From contig CACPCL010000003.1 in the NCBI GenBank assembly GCA_902632445.1, positions 1-64,000 of the forward strand: a DNA stretch of 64,000 nucleotides, given 5' to 3'. How positions within the stretch are numbered: the first letter of the stretch is position 1; each line of letters begins with the position of its first letter. The notes beneath the pieces were generated by a model, which worked only from the letters and a program-made list of their open reading frames with translations, had not been told where the DNA came from and ran no database searches. The DNA is from an uncultured Pelagibacteraceae bacterium (GTDB lineage Bacteria; Pseudomonadota; Alphaproteobacteria; Pelagibacterales; Pelagibacteraceae). Of the stretch, positions 52,548 through 61,577 are shown piece after piece. Position numbers and translations under genes: made by a program.

Positions 52548-52576
52548 TTGTTTTGATTGAGATCATAGGTTATATA
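52548..52576 (+). promoter_or_regulatory. Candidate promoter of rplY-pth-ychF
   Basis: TTGTTT (52548-52553), a 17-base spacer and TATATA (52571-52576), ending 17 bases before the rplY ATG, in the 49-base gap after prs. It is a reasonable sigma-70 match but lies in AT-rich sequence. Confidence 0.42.
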
Positions 52577-52593
52577 CCTTTTCCAATAATATT

Positions 52594-53346
52594 ATGAGTG
52601 ACTTAAAAGCAACAAAAAGAGAAAATATTTCCTCTGGTTCTAATAGCAAATTACGTTCTGAAGGGTTAATACCAGCCATATTGTATGGAGGCAAAGATCC
52701 AAATAAAAATATTTCGGTAAGTAAAAAAGATATATCAAATATTATCTACTCAGAAACTTTTATGTCAAAAGTTTTAGAATTAGAAATAGATGGTAAAAAA
52801 GAAAAAGTTATTCCTAGAGATGTAGCTTTCCACGTTGTTTCAGAAGAACCCATTCATATAGATTTCATGAGAATTGTAACAGGTAAAAAAATCATTTTAG
52901 AAATTCCTGTTAAATTTATAAATCATCCTGAGTCGCCAGGTTTAAAAAGGGGTGGAGTATTGAATATCGTGAGAAGAAAAGTTGAACTTAAATGTCCTGC
53001 TGAAAACATTCCTAATGAAATTGTTGTAGATCTTGCGGGAACAGATATAGGAACAAGTATTAAAATTTCCTCTGTTAAACTTCCTGAGAATGTTATTCCA
53101 ACGATCACTGACCGTGATTTTGTCGTAGCAACTGTAGCTGCTCCAACGGTAATTAAAGAACCTGAAAAACCTGCTGAAGAGGCTACAGCAGAAGGCGCAG
53201 AAGGAGAACAGCCGGCAGAAGGTGCTGAGGTAACTGCTAAAGATGGAGAAGCTCCTAAGAAAGATGATAAAGCTAAAGAAGGTTCCACGGAAAAGAAACC
53301 TGAAGATAAAAAATCTGCTGAAAAAAAACCTCCTGAGAAAAAATAA
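52594..53346 (+). CDS. rplY: 50S ribosomal protein L25/general stress protein Ctc
   Basis: Binds 5S rRNA in the large subunit. It is the two-domain TL5/CTC form: an N-terminal L25 domain (KATKRENISSGSNSKLRSEGLIPAILYGG) and a C-terminal beta domain (HIDFMRIVTGKKIILEIPVKF, GVLNIVRRKVELKCPAENIP). After about residue 190 there is an unusual 60-residue tail of Ala/Glu/Pro/Lys repeats (EEATAEGAEGEQPAEGAE). Its base composition is visibly richer in G and C than the surrounding genes. rplY-pth-ychF is a conserved order; pth starts five bases after the stop. Confidence 0.95.
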   Translation: MSDLKATKRENISSGSNSKLRSEGLIPAILYGGKDPNKNISVSKKDISNIIYSETFMSKVLELEIDGKKEKVIPRDVAFHVVSEEPIHIDFMRIVTGKKIILEIPVKFINHPESPGLKRGGVLNIVRRKVELKCPAENIPNEIVVDLAGTDIGTSIKISSVKLPENVIPTITDRDFVVATVAAPTVIKEPEKPAEEATAEGAEGEQPAEGAEVTAKDGEAPKKDDKAKEGSTEKKPEDKKSAEKKPPEKK

Positions 53347-53351
53347 TTGAT

Positions 53352-53924
53352 ATGCTTTTACTTGTCGGATTAGGAAATCCAGGCTCTACTTATACAAATA
53401 CTAGACATAACATTGGTTTCAAAATCATTGATGCGATCAATGTACATTTTAAACTATCAAAACAAAAACCAAAATTTAAGGGATTGCTCACAACTGGAAA
53501 TATAGATGAAAAAAAAATTTATGCTATTAAGCCCTTAACTTTCATGAATAACTCCGGAACTGCTATAAAAGAATTAATTGATTATTTTAAGATAGATGCA
53601 AAAGATGTAATAGTTTTTCATGATGATATGGATATTGATTTTGGAAAAATAAAAGCAAAATTCGGAGGTAGTAGTGCTGGCCACAATGGAATTGAGTCTA
53701 TTGATAAGTTTATTGGAAAGGACTACTCAAGAGTAAGAATTGGAATTGGTCATCCAAAAAAAAAGAAAAAGGTTAACAACCATGTTTTGGAGGATTTTAA
53801 AGAGGATGAAGAGGAAAGAATTAAAGAAATAACTGAAAATATTGTGAAGCAAATTCCAACTCTTATAGATAAAAAAATAGACCTATTTTCTAGTAAAGTA
53901 AATCAAAACCTTAATGGGATTTAA
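53352..53924 (+). CDS. pth: Peptidyl-tRNA hydrolase Pth
   Basis: Releases tRNA from peptidyl-tRNA dropped by stalled ribosomes. Conserved residues are in place: LLVGLGNPGSTYTNTRHNIGF (catalytic His20), KPLTFMNNSG (Asn) and VFHDDMDIDFGKIK (catalytic Asp), then GGSSAGHNGIESID. The 190 residues match bacterial Pth (about 194). It overlaps ychF by 11 bases. Confidence 0.97.
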   Translation: MLLLVGLGNPGSTYTNTRHNIGFKIIDAINVHFKLSKQKPKFKGLLTTGNIDEKKIYAIKPLTFMNNSGTAIKELIDYFKIDAKDVIVFHDDMDIDFGKIKAKFGGSSAGHNGIESIDKFIGKDYSRVRIGIGHPKKKKKVNNHVLEDFKEDEEERIKEITENIVKQIPTLIDKKIDLFSSKVNQNLNGI

Positions 53925-54984
53925 ATGCGGAATTGTTGGACTGCCGAACGTCGGTAAGTCGACTTTATTCAACGCTTTAACTGCTTCCAAAAATGCAGAG
54001 GCAGCAAATTTTCCTTTTTGCACAATTGATCCAAATATAGGAGTGGTTGATGTAGTTGATGAAAGACTAGATGCTTTATCAAAATTATCAAATTCAAAAA
54101 AAAAAATTTATACTAATATTACTTTTGTTGATATAGCAGGATTAGTTAAAGGAGCTTCAAAAGGTGAGGGTTTAGGCAATAAGTTTCTCTCACATATAAG
54201 AGAAGTTGATGCAATTATTCATCTGGTGAGGTGTTTTGACTCTGAGAAAATTACTCATGTTAATTCAAAAATAAATCCAGCTGAAGATCTTGAGACTATT
54301 AAAACTGAAATTATTCTATCAGATTTAGATATAGTTCAAAAAAAAATGGAAAAAGGAAAAAAAAAATCTTTAAGTGATAAAGAATTAAAGATATTAGAAG
54401 AAAAACTTAAACAGCTTAATAATGGAGAAGAAGTTAAAATAAATAGTGAAGACGAGGAAAAATTTCTATCTAATATAGGTTTATTAAGTATTAAACCAAA
54501 AATTATTGTTTGTAATGTTGATGAAGAAAATTTGTCAAAGGGAAATAAGTATACTGAACAAGTAAAAGATAAATATAAAAATGAAAAAATTATTAATATT
54601 TGTGCTGATATTGAAGATCAACTTTCCGGATTAGACAAAAGTGAAAGGGCATCTTTTATGCAAGATATTGGTCTAAACAAAACAGGTTTAAATCAACTTA
54701 TTAAAGAAGGATATGATCTTTTAAAGTTAGATACGTTTTTTACATCAGGCCCTGAGGAAAGTAGGGCTTGGACTATTAAAAAAAATACTCTCGCCCCTAA
54801 AGCGGCTAGTGTAATTCACACAGATTTTGAAAAAAATTTTATAAGAGCGGAAGCGGTAACTTGTGAGGATTTTATTAAATTTGGTAGTGCTGAAAAATGT
54901 AAGGAAAATGGAAAATTAAGAATTGAAGGAAAGGACTATGTGGTTAAAGATGGAGATGTATTACACTTCCGTGTCAATCCTTGA
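53914..54984 (+). CDS. ychF: Ribosome-binding ATPase YchF (OLA1 family)
   Basis: Universally conserved Obg-like P-loop protein that prefers ATP and associates with ribosomes. Motifs: P-loop [14 protein letters not shown], switch [13 protein letters not shown], and [21 protein letters not shown] as the G3 region. A coiled-coil insertion (about 130-200) and the C-terminal TGS-like domain ending [10 protein letters not shown] follow. The 356 residues are close to E. coli (363). The final codons overlap the convergent petC by 24 bases. Confidence 0.97.
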   Translation: MGFKCGIVGLPNVGKSTLFNALTASKNAEAANFPFCTIDPNIGVVDVVDERLDALSKLSNSKKKIYTNITFVDIAGLVKGASKGEGLGNKFLSHIREVDAIIHLVRCFDSEKITHVNSKINPAEDLETIKTEIILSDLDIVQKKMEKGKKKSLSDKELKILEEKLKQLNNGEEVKINSEDEEKFLSNIGLLSIKPKIIVCNVDEENLSKGNKYTEQVKDKYKNEKIINICADIEDQLSGLDKSERASFMQDIGLNKTGLNQLIKEGYDLLKLDTFFTSGPEESRAWTIKKNTLAPKAASVIHTDFEKNFIRAEAVTCEDFIKFGSAEKCKENGKLRIEGKDYVVKDGDVLHFRVNP

Positions 54985-55743
54985 CCATATTTTTTTCATG
55001 CTTAAGTAAACAAGGATCGTTAGTAAGATAAGATATATAATTACTTTTACACCAGTTCTGTGTCTTTCCTCTAATTCTGGCTCTGCAGCCCAAGCTAAAA
55101 AAGTCGTTACATCTTTAGCCATTTGATCAACAGTGGATTCAGTGCCATCTGCATATTCCACTAGGCCATCCATTAAATTATTTGGCATTTTAATTTTGTT
55201 GCCGGCCATGTATTTATTGTAATAAACACCGTCATCAAGATTAACGCCTGGAGGAGGATCTTCATATCCGACAAGAACTGAATAAATGTAATTAGCTCCT
55301 CCTTTTCTTGCTTTCACTAAAACTGACATGTCAGGCGGATATGCCCCACCATTGGCAGCTGTTGCTGCCTGAACATTTGGGTATGGACTTTTAAATTTAT
55401 CTGAAGGTTTTCCTGGTCGAGTAAACATTTCTCCTTGAGAGTCTGGGCCATCCTCTATTTCAAAACTAGCAGCGATAGCTTTTACTTCCTGTTCTGAAAA
55501 CTCAGGTCCGCCAGGTTCTCCTAGATTTCTATAGCTAAGATATTGCATTGAGTGGCAAGAAGCACAGACTTCTTTATAAACTTGAAAACCTCTTTGTAAT
55601 GATGCTCTATCAAAAGTTCCGGTCAAACCTTTAAAGCTCCAATTCACTTTAATTGGATCAGCCATTTCAGCGCTTTGTAGTGGTCTAAGTAAGATAAGTA
55701 ACAAAAAAGATAAAACGAGTAGTTTTATATTAGACTTTGTCAT
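54961..55743 (-). CDS. petC: Cytochrome c1 subunit of the bc1 complex
   Basis: Periplasm-facing haem c subunit that passes electrons from the Rieske protein to soluble cytochrome c. A signal peptide ([22 protein letters not shown]) precedes the mature protein. The haem-binding CASCH lies near residue 60 ([11 protein letters not shown]), the region with the methionine ligand is near GNKIKMPNN, and a C-terminal membrane anchor ([16 protein letters not shown]) is present. The 260 residues are typical of alphaproteobacteria. It overlaps petB by 14 bases as the last gene of petABC. Confidence 0.95.
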   Translation of the reverse strand: MTKSNIKLLVLSFLLLILLRPLQSAEMADPIKVNWSFKGLTGTFDRASLQRGFQVYKEVCASCHSMQYLSYRNLGEPGGPEFSEQEVKAIAASFEIEDGPDSQGEMFTRPGKPSDKFKSPYPNVQAATAANGGAYPPDMSVLVKARKGGANYIYSVLVGYEDPPPGVNLDDGVYYNKYMAGNKIKMPNNLMDGLVEYADGTESTVDQMAKDVTTFLAWAAEPELEERHRTGVKVIIYLILLTILVYLSMKKIWSRIDTEV

Positions 55744-56989
55744 TAACCTTCCTGGCTATAGATGGTTCTGCTCCCCCAGTTAAAACTGGCTCGGAGATGC
55801 TCATAGGTATCGGATCTGTTTTTTCCAAATAACCGACAACAGGCATAACAACTATGAAATGTAAGAAGTAATAAATAGTTCCTACTCTAGCTAAAACCAA
55901 GTAAATTCCTTCAGCTGGCATCGCACCAACATAACCAAGCATTAAAACGTCTATAACTAATATCCAGAAAAATTGTCTGTATATAGGTCTGAAAACTGCA
56001 GATCTCACTTTTGATGTGTCTAACCAAGGTAGCACAAATAAAATAAAGATCGCACTAAACATTAAAATTACACCTCCAAGTTTGTCAGGCACCGACCTTA
56101 AAATTGCATAGAAAGGTAATAAATACCATTCAGGCACTATATGTGCAGGAGTAACTAATGGGTTTGCTGGAATATAATTATCTGAGTGTCCTAAAACATT
56201 TGGAGTGAAGAAAACAAACCCAGCAAATATAATCATGAAAACCAAAAGAGCAAATGCGTCTTTAATTGTAATGTACGGGTGAAATGGAACTGTATCTTTA
56301 GATGGTTTCTTTATATCTATACCAACAGGATTATTATTACCAGGAACGTGTAAAGCCCAGATGTGTAAAACTACTAATCCTAAGATTAAAAATGGAATTA
56401 AGTAATGTAAGCTAAAGAACCTATTCAATGTAGGATTATCTACAGAATAAGCTCCCCAGAGCCAAGTTGTAATACTGTCTCCAACTAATGGAATTGCGCT
56501 AAATAAATTTGTTATTACAGTTGCTCCCCAAAAACTCATTTGACCCCAAGGTAGCACGTAGCCCATGAAAGCTGCAGCCATCATTAACAAGTAAATCATA
56601 AGACCAATTATCCAAATAACCTCTCTTGGTGATTTGTAAGATCCATAAAACAAAGATCTGAAAATATGAATATAAACCGCTAAGAAAAACATTGAAGCAC
56701 CATTGCTGTGAATGTATCTTATTAGCCATCCGTAATTAACGTCTCTCATTATGTGTTCTACACTCGCAAAAGCTAAATCTGCATGAGCTACGTAATGCAT
56801 TGCTAAAACAATTCCAGTAACAATTTGAGTAATCAAACAAAAAGTTAAAATTCCTCCAAAAGTCCACCAATAATTTAAATTTTTTGGAGTTGGATAATCT
56901 GTAAGATGTGCTCCAAGAGTAAGCAATGGCAAACGGTCGTTAAACCATTTTCCTGCTTTAGATTTCGGCACGTATTCGTGTTCACTCAT
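55730..56989 (-). CDS. petB: Cytochrome b subunit of the bc1 complex
   Basis: Integral membrane subunit holding haems bL and bH and both quinone sites. The signatures are intact: [51 protein letters not shown] with paired His ligands in pieces, and [41 protein letters not shown] carries the PEWY motif of the Qo site. The 419 residues and about eight helices match alphaproteobacterial cytochrome b. It lies six bases after petA and overlaps petC. Confidence 0.98.
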   Translation of the reverse strand: MSEHEYVPKSKAGKWFNDRLPLLTLGAHLTDYPTPKNLNYWWTFGGILTFCLITQIVTGIVLAMHYVAHADLAFASVEHIMRDVNYGWLIRYIHSNGASMFFLAVYIHIFRSLFYGSYKSPREVIWIIGLMIYLLMMAAAFMGYVLPWGQMSFWGATVITNLFSAIPLVGDSITTWLWGAYSVDNPTLNRFFSLHYLIPFLILGLVVLHIWALHVPGNNNPVGIDIKKPSKDTVPFHPYITIKDAFALLVFMIIFAGFVFFTPNVLGHSDNYIPANPLVTPAHIVPEWYLLPFYAILRSVPDKLGGVILMFSAIFILFVLPWLDTSKVRSAVFRPIYRQFFWILVIDVLMLGYVGAMPAEGIYLVLARVGTIYYFLHFIVVMPVVGYLEKTDPIPMSISEPVLTGGAEPSIARKVNDKV

Positions 56990-56995
56990 AATTAT

Positions 56996-57517
56996 TTATC
57001 CAATTTTAATTGTATTACTATCAACAAATTCAAACTTTGGTATTTCCATGTTCGTTGGTGCTGGTCCTTTTCTTATCCTGCCTGATACATCGTAATGTGA
57101 ACCATGGCAAGGGCAAAACCAACCGTTAAAATCACCTTTATCTTTCAAAGGCACACATCCAAGATGTGTACAAACTCCTAACATGACTAACCATTCATCC
57201 TTGCCTTCTTTTACTCTATCTTCATCTTTTTGAGGATCAGGCAAATCGTCCAAGTTTACTGATCTGGCCTCTGCTATTTCCTCTGAAGTTCTTCTTTTTA
57301 AGAATACTGGCTTTCCTCTCCACAGAACAGTGATAGATTTGCCAGGTTCTATATTACTAATATCGACTTCTGTCGTTGCTAAGGCTTGTTGGGCTTTGTC
57401 AGGATTCATTTGGTCTATCATCGGCCAAATTACTGCGCCTATCCCAACAGCTCCAACTGTATAACTAGCTGTAAATAAAAAATCTCTTCTATTAACTTTT
57501 TTTTCTTCTTTGCTCAT
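56996..57517 (-). CDS. petA: Ubiquinol-cytochrome c reductase Rieske iron-sulfur subunit
   Basis: Carries the [2Fe-2S] cluster that takes the first electron from ubiquinol at the Qo site. The N-terminus has a Tat-type motif (NRRDFLFTASYTVGAVGIGAVIWP) serving as signal-anchor. The cluster boxes are CTHLGC and CPCHGSHYD, with the usual two Cys and two His ligands. The 173 residues are typical. It is the first gene of petABC and divergent from trmL across an 89-base gap, where a promoter is expected though none stands out. Confidence 0.97.
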   Translation of the reverse strand: MSKEEKKVNRRDFLFTASYTVGAVGIGAVIWPMIDQMNPDKAQQALATTEVDISNIEPGKSITVLWRGKPVFLKRRTSEEIAEARSVNLDDLPDPQKDEDRVKEGKDEWLVMLGVCTHLGCVPLKDKGDFNGWFCPCHGSHYDVSGRIRKGPAPTNMEIPKFEFVDSNTIKIG

Positions 57518-57606
57518 TTATGTAAGTGCTTATAATGTAATTATTAAATAAAACCATATTTTAAAAATTTCTAGGGTCAGAATGACACATAAATTAAGCT
57601 CAAATA

Positions 57607-58056
57607 ATGCACATAGTCTTATACAAGCCAGATATCCCACAAAATACAGCTGCAATAATTAGACTGGGTGCCTGCCTAAATCTAAAAATTCACTTAATAG
57701 AGCCATGCGGTTTTAATCTAAACGATAGCAGGTTTAAAAGAGTTGTTATGGATTATAAGGGCTTATGTGAGATTATTCGACACAATGACTTTGAAACTTT
57801 TTTAAAAAAAAATAAAAAATCTAGAATAGTTTTAATGACAACTAAGGCAAAAAAAATATATCATAAGTTTAAATTTAAAAAAAATGATATGCTTTTATTT
57901 GGAAGAGAAAGTGCTGGAGTACCAAAGGAATTGCATCAAATATGTAAGAGTAAAATAAAGATTCCTATGAACAAAAAAACTAGATCTCTTAATGTAGCAA
58001 TGAGTGTTGCGATAGTAGCTGCTGAAGCTTTAAGGCAAAATAATTTACTTAAATGA
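57607..58056 (+). CDS. trmL: tRNA (cytidine(34)-2'-O)-methyltransferase TrmL
   Basis: SPOUT-class methyltransferase that modifies the wobble base of tRNA-Leu isoacceptors. The protein begins IVLYKPDIPQNTAAIIRLGACL, and has the trefoil-knot SAM site (LLFGRESAGVPKELHQ, IPMNKKTRSLNVAMSVAIVA). The 149 residues match (E. coli 157). It overlaps hemF by four bases. petABC-trmL-hemF is a familiar alphaproteobacterial neighbourhood. Confidence 0.95.
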   Translation: MHIVLYKPDIPQNTAAIIRLGACLNLKIHLIEPCGFNLNDSRFKRVVMDYKGLCEIIRHNDFETFLKKNKKSRIVLMTTKAKKIYHKFKFKKNDMLLFGRESAGVPKELHQICKSKIKIPMNKKTRSLNVAMSVAIVAAEALRQNNLLK

Positions 58057-58877
58057 TTACATCCGATTTTAGAAAAAAAATGACTGATAGTTGGTTTTCA
58101 TATTTACAAAGTCAAATTTGTAAAGAATTTGAAATTCTTGAAAAGAATAAAGTAAAATTCTCAAAAAGAGATTGGAATAAAAATAAAAAAAATGAGGGAG
58201 GCGGAACTTCATTTCTACTATCAAAAGGAAAAATATTTGATAAAGTTGGAGTAAATAAGTCTACCGTTTCAGGAATTTTTCCTAAACAATTCAGAAAAAA
58301 AATATTAGGAGCAGAAAGAAAAGGTAAATATTGGGCATCAGGTATTTCTGTGGTTGCTCATATGAGAAATCCTAAAATGCCTGCAATACATTTCAATACC
58401 AGGTTTATAGTTACTTCTAAAGAGTGGTTTGGAGGAGGAATGGATGCAACTCCAAGTTTTGAAGATATTAAAGAAAAAAAAATGATACATGACGAATTAA
58501 AAAAGGTATGTGTTCAAAATAAAAAAAATTTTAAAAAATACAAAAAGTGGTGCGATGAATATTTTTATTTACCACACAGAAAAGAAGCTAGAGGTATTGG
58601 TGGAATTTTTTTTGATTATGAAACTAAAGATTGGATTAAAAACTTTAAATTTGTAAGAGAACTTGGCCTCTCCTTTATAGATATTTCAAAAAAAATTATA
58701 ATGAGGAAAAAAAAGTTAAAGTGGACGAAAAAAGATAAGGAAAAACAGTTTTTTAAACGAGGGAGATATGTAGAGTTCAATCTTTTACATGATAGAGGTA
58801 CAAGGTTTGGATTAAACTCGGGAGGAAATATTGACTCGATATTAATGTCACTACCTCCTGAGGCAAAATGGAAATAG
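58053..58877 (+). CDS. hemF: Oxygen-dependent coproporphyrinogen III oxidase HemF
   Basis: Converts coproporphyrinogen III to protoporphyrinogen IX with molecular oxygen, supplying haem to the neighbouring bc1 complex. Conserved segments: EGGGTSFLLSKGKIFDKVGVN in pieces, HFNTRFIVTSKEWFGGGMDATP, YLPHRKEARGIGGIFFDY, and RGRYVEFNLLHDRGTRFGL near the C-terminus. The 274 residues are slightly shorter than E. coli (299). Use of this oxygen-requiring form indicates aerobic life. greA starts two bases after the stop with the preferred start. Confidence 0.96.
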   Translation: MITSDFRKKMTDSWFSYLQSQICKEFEILEKNKVKFSKRDWNKNKKNEGGGTSFLLSKGKIFDKVGVNKSTVSGIFPKQFRKKILGAERKGKYWASGISVVAHMRNPKMPAIHFNTRFIVTSKEWFGGGMDATPSFEDIKEKKMIHDELKKVCVQNKKNFKKYKKWCDEYFYLPHRKEARGIGGIFFDYETKDWIKNFKFVRELGLSFIDISKKIIMRKKKLKWTKKDKEKQFFKRGRYVEFNLLHDRGTRFGLNSGGNIDSILMSLPPEAKWK

Positions 58878-58879
58878 AT

Positions 58880-59356
58880 ATGGAAAAAGAACCAATTACA
58901 GTAAGCGGTCTTCAAAATTTAAAATCAGAGTTAGAAGATCTAAAAAATATTCAAAGACCAAAAATTGTAGAAGCAATAGCTGAAGCAAGATCTCATGGAG
59001 ATTTAAAAGAGAACGCAGAATATCATGCTGCAAAAGAACAACAAGCTTTAATCGAAAGCCGTGTAATTGCTATTAATGATATAATTGCGCGAGCAAATGT
59101 AATTGATGTCACTAAAATAGAAAATAATGGAAAAGTAATTTTTGGGTCAACCGTAAAAGTTCAAGACTTAGAAACAGATAAAAAAATTTCATATAAATTA
59201 GTGGGCCAGGATGAAGCCGATTTAAAAATGAATTTAATTTTTTTTAAAAGTCCAATAGGTAAAGCTCTAATAGGAAAGAATAAAGGTGAAATGGTAAGTG
59301 TAGCCACTCCTTCAGGAGAGAGAAACTTTGAAATACTAGACGTTGAATACATTTAA
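58880..59356 (+). CDS. greA: Transcription elongation factor GreA
   Basis: Binds the RNA polymerase secondary channel and stimulates cleavage of backtracked transcripts. The N-terminal coiled coil has the acidic tip in ARSHGDLKENAEYHAAKEQQ, and the C-terminal FKBP-like domain ends ATPSGERNFEILDVEYI. The track starts at 58868 (MEID), inside hemF; MEKEPITVSG at 58880 aligns better with family starts and gives 158 residues, equal to E. coli. The stop is nested with that of the convergent cca-type gene. Confidence 0.97.
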   Translation: MEKEPITVSGLQNLKSELEDLKNIQRPKIVEAIAEARSHGDLKENAEYHAAKEQQALIESRVIAINDIIARANVIDVTKIENNGKVIFGSTVKVQDLETDKKISYKLVGQDEADLKMNLIFFKSPIGKALIGKNKGEMVSVATPSGERNFEILDVEYI

Positions 59357-60615
59357 TTTGAATTTACTTTAATAACTTCTTCAACCCTTTCATTTGAAAT
59401 TTTAAAATTATTATTTATCCATTCTTTCTCTAAAGTTTTTAAAACATTTCCTAAAGACTGTCCCTCTTGCATACCTTTTTTTTTTAAGATTTCACCATCT
59501 ATTGGGAATATTGGAGTTTTTATCCTAAAAATTTTATTAAGAGTTTTTGAAAAATCATTACGTTTCACTTTTGAATTTATTGAAAAATTAATAAGATTTA
59601 GAGCTATTAAATGATTTTTTCCATTTAAGTAAACATTCTTGATTAAATCTTTTTCAAAAAATTCTTTATCATTCTTAAGTTTTATCAAATTTTTGTTAAA
59701 TTTTCTCAAAGTCTCCTTGGTCTTATTGGAAGCATTATATTTATGAATGAAATAATCATGATTATCTTTTTCATCAATTAACAGCAAAGCTAGCAATATA
59801 TCTACGTTTACTTCTGAGTATTGATATACTTTTTTAAGTCTTTCTAATCTGTTTAAATATATGAATTCGGGAAATATCATTGAAAATATTTCTCTTAAAT
59901 TACTACTTTGATTGATTGATAAAAAATTTTTTAGATCTAAAATTTTAAGTAATTCAATTAAGATTCTCTCTTTAGAAATATTTTTAATACCATTCAAATT
60001 TTGTTTAATTGCATCACTTGTTGTTGGTTCAACTACAATATCATACATAACTTTAAATCTTATAAATCTGATAATTCTTAAATAATCCTCCTCTATTCTT
60101 TTTTGTGGATCTCCAATAAACTTGATATTTTTATTTTTAAGATCAACCGTTCCCATTTGTGGGTCAAAAAGTTTTCCATTAATATCCATATAAATAGCAT
60201 TTATAGTAAAATCTCTTCTCTCAGAGTCTTGTTTCCAGTCATCAGTATACTCTACTTCGGCATGCCTTCCGTCTGTTTTAATATCTTTTCTCAAGGTTGT
60301 TAATTCGACTTTGTGGTTTTCGGACAATATGGTTACAGTTCCATGTTTCAATCCTGTATCAATAACTTTAAGATTTGTATCTTTAAATTTTTCTTTGATC
60401 TGATCTGTTTTTAAAGTTGTTGCTATATCAATATCATCAATTTTTTCATTTGAGAGATATTTCCTTACACATCCGCCTACAAATCTTGCAACTATTTTAT
60501 CGTCAGGAATACCATCCTGTAATTTTTTGAAAATAAATTTTAATTCTTTATCTCTATAAAAAGGAAAAATTTTTCTTTTTATGCTTTGTAAAAAATTAAA
60601 GTTAAGATTAAACAT
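59353..60615 (-). CDS. cca: CCA tRNA nucleotidyltransferase / poly(A) polymerase family protein
   Basis: Class II nucleotidyltransferase that adds or repairs the 3' CCA of tRNAs. The N-terminal domain has FVGGCVRKYLSNEKIDDIDIAT (G-G-x-V-R and D-x-D metal site), VELTTLRKDIKTDGRHAEV, RRDFTINAIYMDI and RIEEDYLRIIRFIRF, followed by a helical neck and body. The 420 residues match alphaproteobacterial members. tRNA-Gln lies eight bases upstream on the same strand. Both tRNAs in the window encode CCA, so repair is a plausible main role. Confidence 0.92.
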   Translation of the reverse strand: MFNLNFNFLQSIKRKIFPFYRDKELKFIFKKLQDGIPDDKIVARFVGGCVRKYLSNEKIDDIDIATTLKTDQIKEKFKDTNLKVIDTGLKHGTVTILSENHKVELTTLRKDIKTDGRHAEVEYTDDWKQDSERRDFTINAIYMDINGKLFDPQMGTVDLKNKNIKFIGDPQKRIEEDYLRIIRFIRFKVMYDIVVEPTTSDAIKQNLNGIKNISKERILIELLKILDLKNFLSINQSSNLREIFSMIFPEFIYLNRLERLKKVYQYSEVNVDILLALLLIDEKDNHDYFIHKYNASNKTKETLRKFNKNLIKLKNDKEFFEKDLIKNVYLNGKNHLIALNLINFSINSKVKRNDFSKTLNKIFRIKTPIFPIDGEILKKKGMQEGQSLGNVLKTLEKEWINNNFKISNERVEEVIKVNSN

Positions 60616-60622
60616 AAATCTT

Positions 60623-60696
60623 TGGCTGGGGCACTAGGATTCGAACCTAGGATGGCGGTATCAAAAACCGCTGCCTTACCGCTTGGCTATGCCCCA
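60623..60696 (-). tRNA. tRNA-Gln (UUG)
   Basis: The minus strand folds into a 74-nt cloverleaf with CCA encoded. The acceptor TGGGGCA pairs with TGCCCCA, the D arm is AGCCAAGCGGTAAGGC, and the anticodon stem GCGGT/ACCGC closes the loop TTTTGAT (UUG, reading CAA/CAG). The T arm is CCTAG-GTTCGAATC-CTAG-like. A U1-A72 acceptor start and G73 are glutamine identity elements. It sits between ispE and cca on the same strand. Confidence 0.97.
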
Positions 60697-60731
60697 AATA
60701 CTGAAATTTGATATATCATAAATAATTGAAT

Positions 60732-61577
60732 TTAAATAGTTTTTGCGATTGAAAACCAAAATTTAGGGTATTTTTTTCTTAATATTTTGAGTGCGGCTTT
60801 TGAACAATTTATATCCTTAAATAAACCATAACAGCCAGATCCTGAGCCAGTAAGTCTTGATAAGTGGCAACCTTTTTGATGTTTGAGGTCTGATAATAAC
60901 TTTTGAATTATTGGATTTTTCTTTTCAACAATTGATTGTAAATCGTTTTTTGAATTAGATAAATAATTTATTAATTTATTTTTTTTATCTATTTGTCTGA
61001 GAGAAAATGATTTTTTTTTAGAAAAATTTTTGACTTTAGAATAAACCTTTTTTGTTGAATTCTTAATTTTTGGATAAATTATTAGAAAATTTAGAGAAAA
61101 CGTTTTGTCAATATTTATTACTGTTTCAAGGTTTTTTAAAAAACCATAATTGTATAAAAAGAGTTTAGAGTCAGATCCTATTTCGCTTGATACATTTTCT
61201 ATCATTTCTTTTTTTATTTTTTTCCCTAAAATAAATTTTAAAACCGTCATAGCGTTGCTTGTACCCCCACCAAATCCTGCAAAAACCGGAATTCTTTTAA
61301 AAACTTTTACTGAATAATAGCCAGATACTAACTTATTCTTTCTAAGTAAATTCAAAATTTTTTTTATAGAGTTGTTTGATTTTTTTACAAATTTGGAGTG
61401 AGGTCCTTTAAAAGATATTTTATCAAACTTACTATTATTATTTTTTTTTACAGTTATATTGTCAAATAAATTTATCAAACAAAACATAGATTGAATATCA
61501 TGCAATCCACTTGAAAGTTTTTTATTAACAGATAATGTTAAATTTATTTTTGCGTAGGATTTTAAAACCATCCTCAA
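60732..61577 (-). CDS. ispE: 4-diphosphocytidyl-2-C-methyl-D-erythritol kinase IspE
   Basis: GHMP kinase of the non-mevalonate isoprenoid pathway, supplying undecaprenyl phosphate and the ubiquinone tail. The start SYAKINLTLSVNKKLSSGLHDIQS has the substrate-binding Lys, the ATP loop is VFAGFGGGTSNAMTVL, and SRLTGSGSGCYGLF is the third GHMP motif. The 281 residues are typical (E. coli 283). It overlaps the upstream TPR gene by four bases, an arrangement common in alphaproteobacteria. Confidence 0.95.
   Translation of the reverse strand: MRMVLKSYAKINLTLSVNKKLSSGLHDIQSMFCLINLFDNITVKKNNNSKFDKISFKGPHSKFVKKSNNSIKKILNLLRKNKLVSGYYSVKVFKRIPVFAGFGGGTSNAMTVLKFILGKKIKKEMIENVSSEIGSDSKLFLYNYGFLKNLETVINIDKTFSLNFLIIYPKIKNSTKKVYSKVKNFSKKKSFSLRQIDKKNKLINYLSNSKNDLQSIVEKKNPIIQKLLSDLKHQKGCHLSRLTGSGSGCYGLFKDINCSKAALKILRKKYPKFWFSIAKTI

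Noticed and set aside
52923-53288. 121-residue minus-strand ORF rich in Ser/Ala opposite rplY
   Set aside because: It is the antisense shadow of the repetitive L25 C-terminus; composition reflects that tail.
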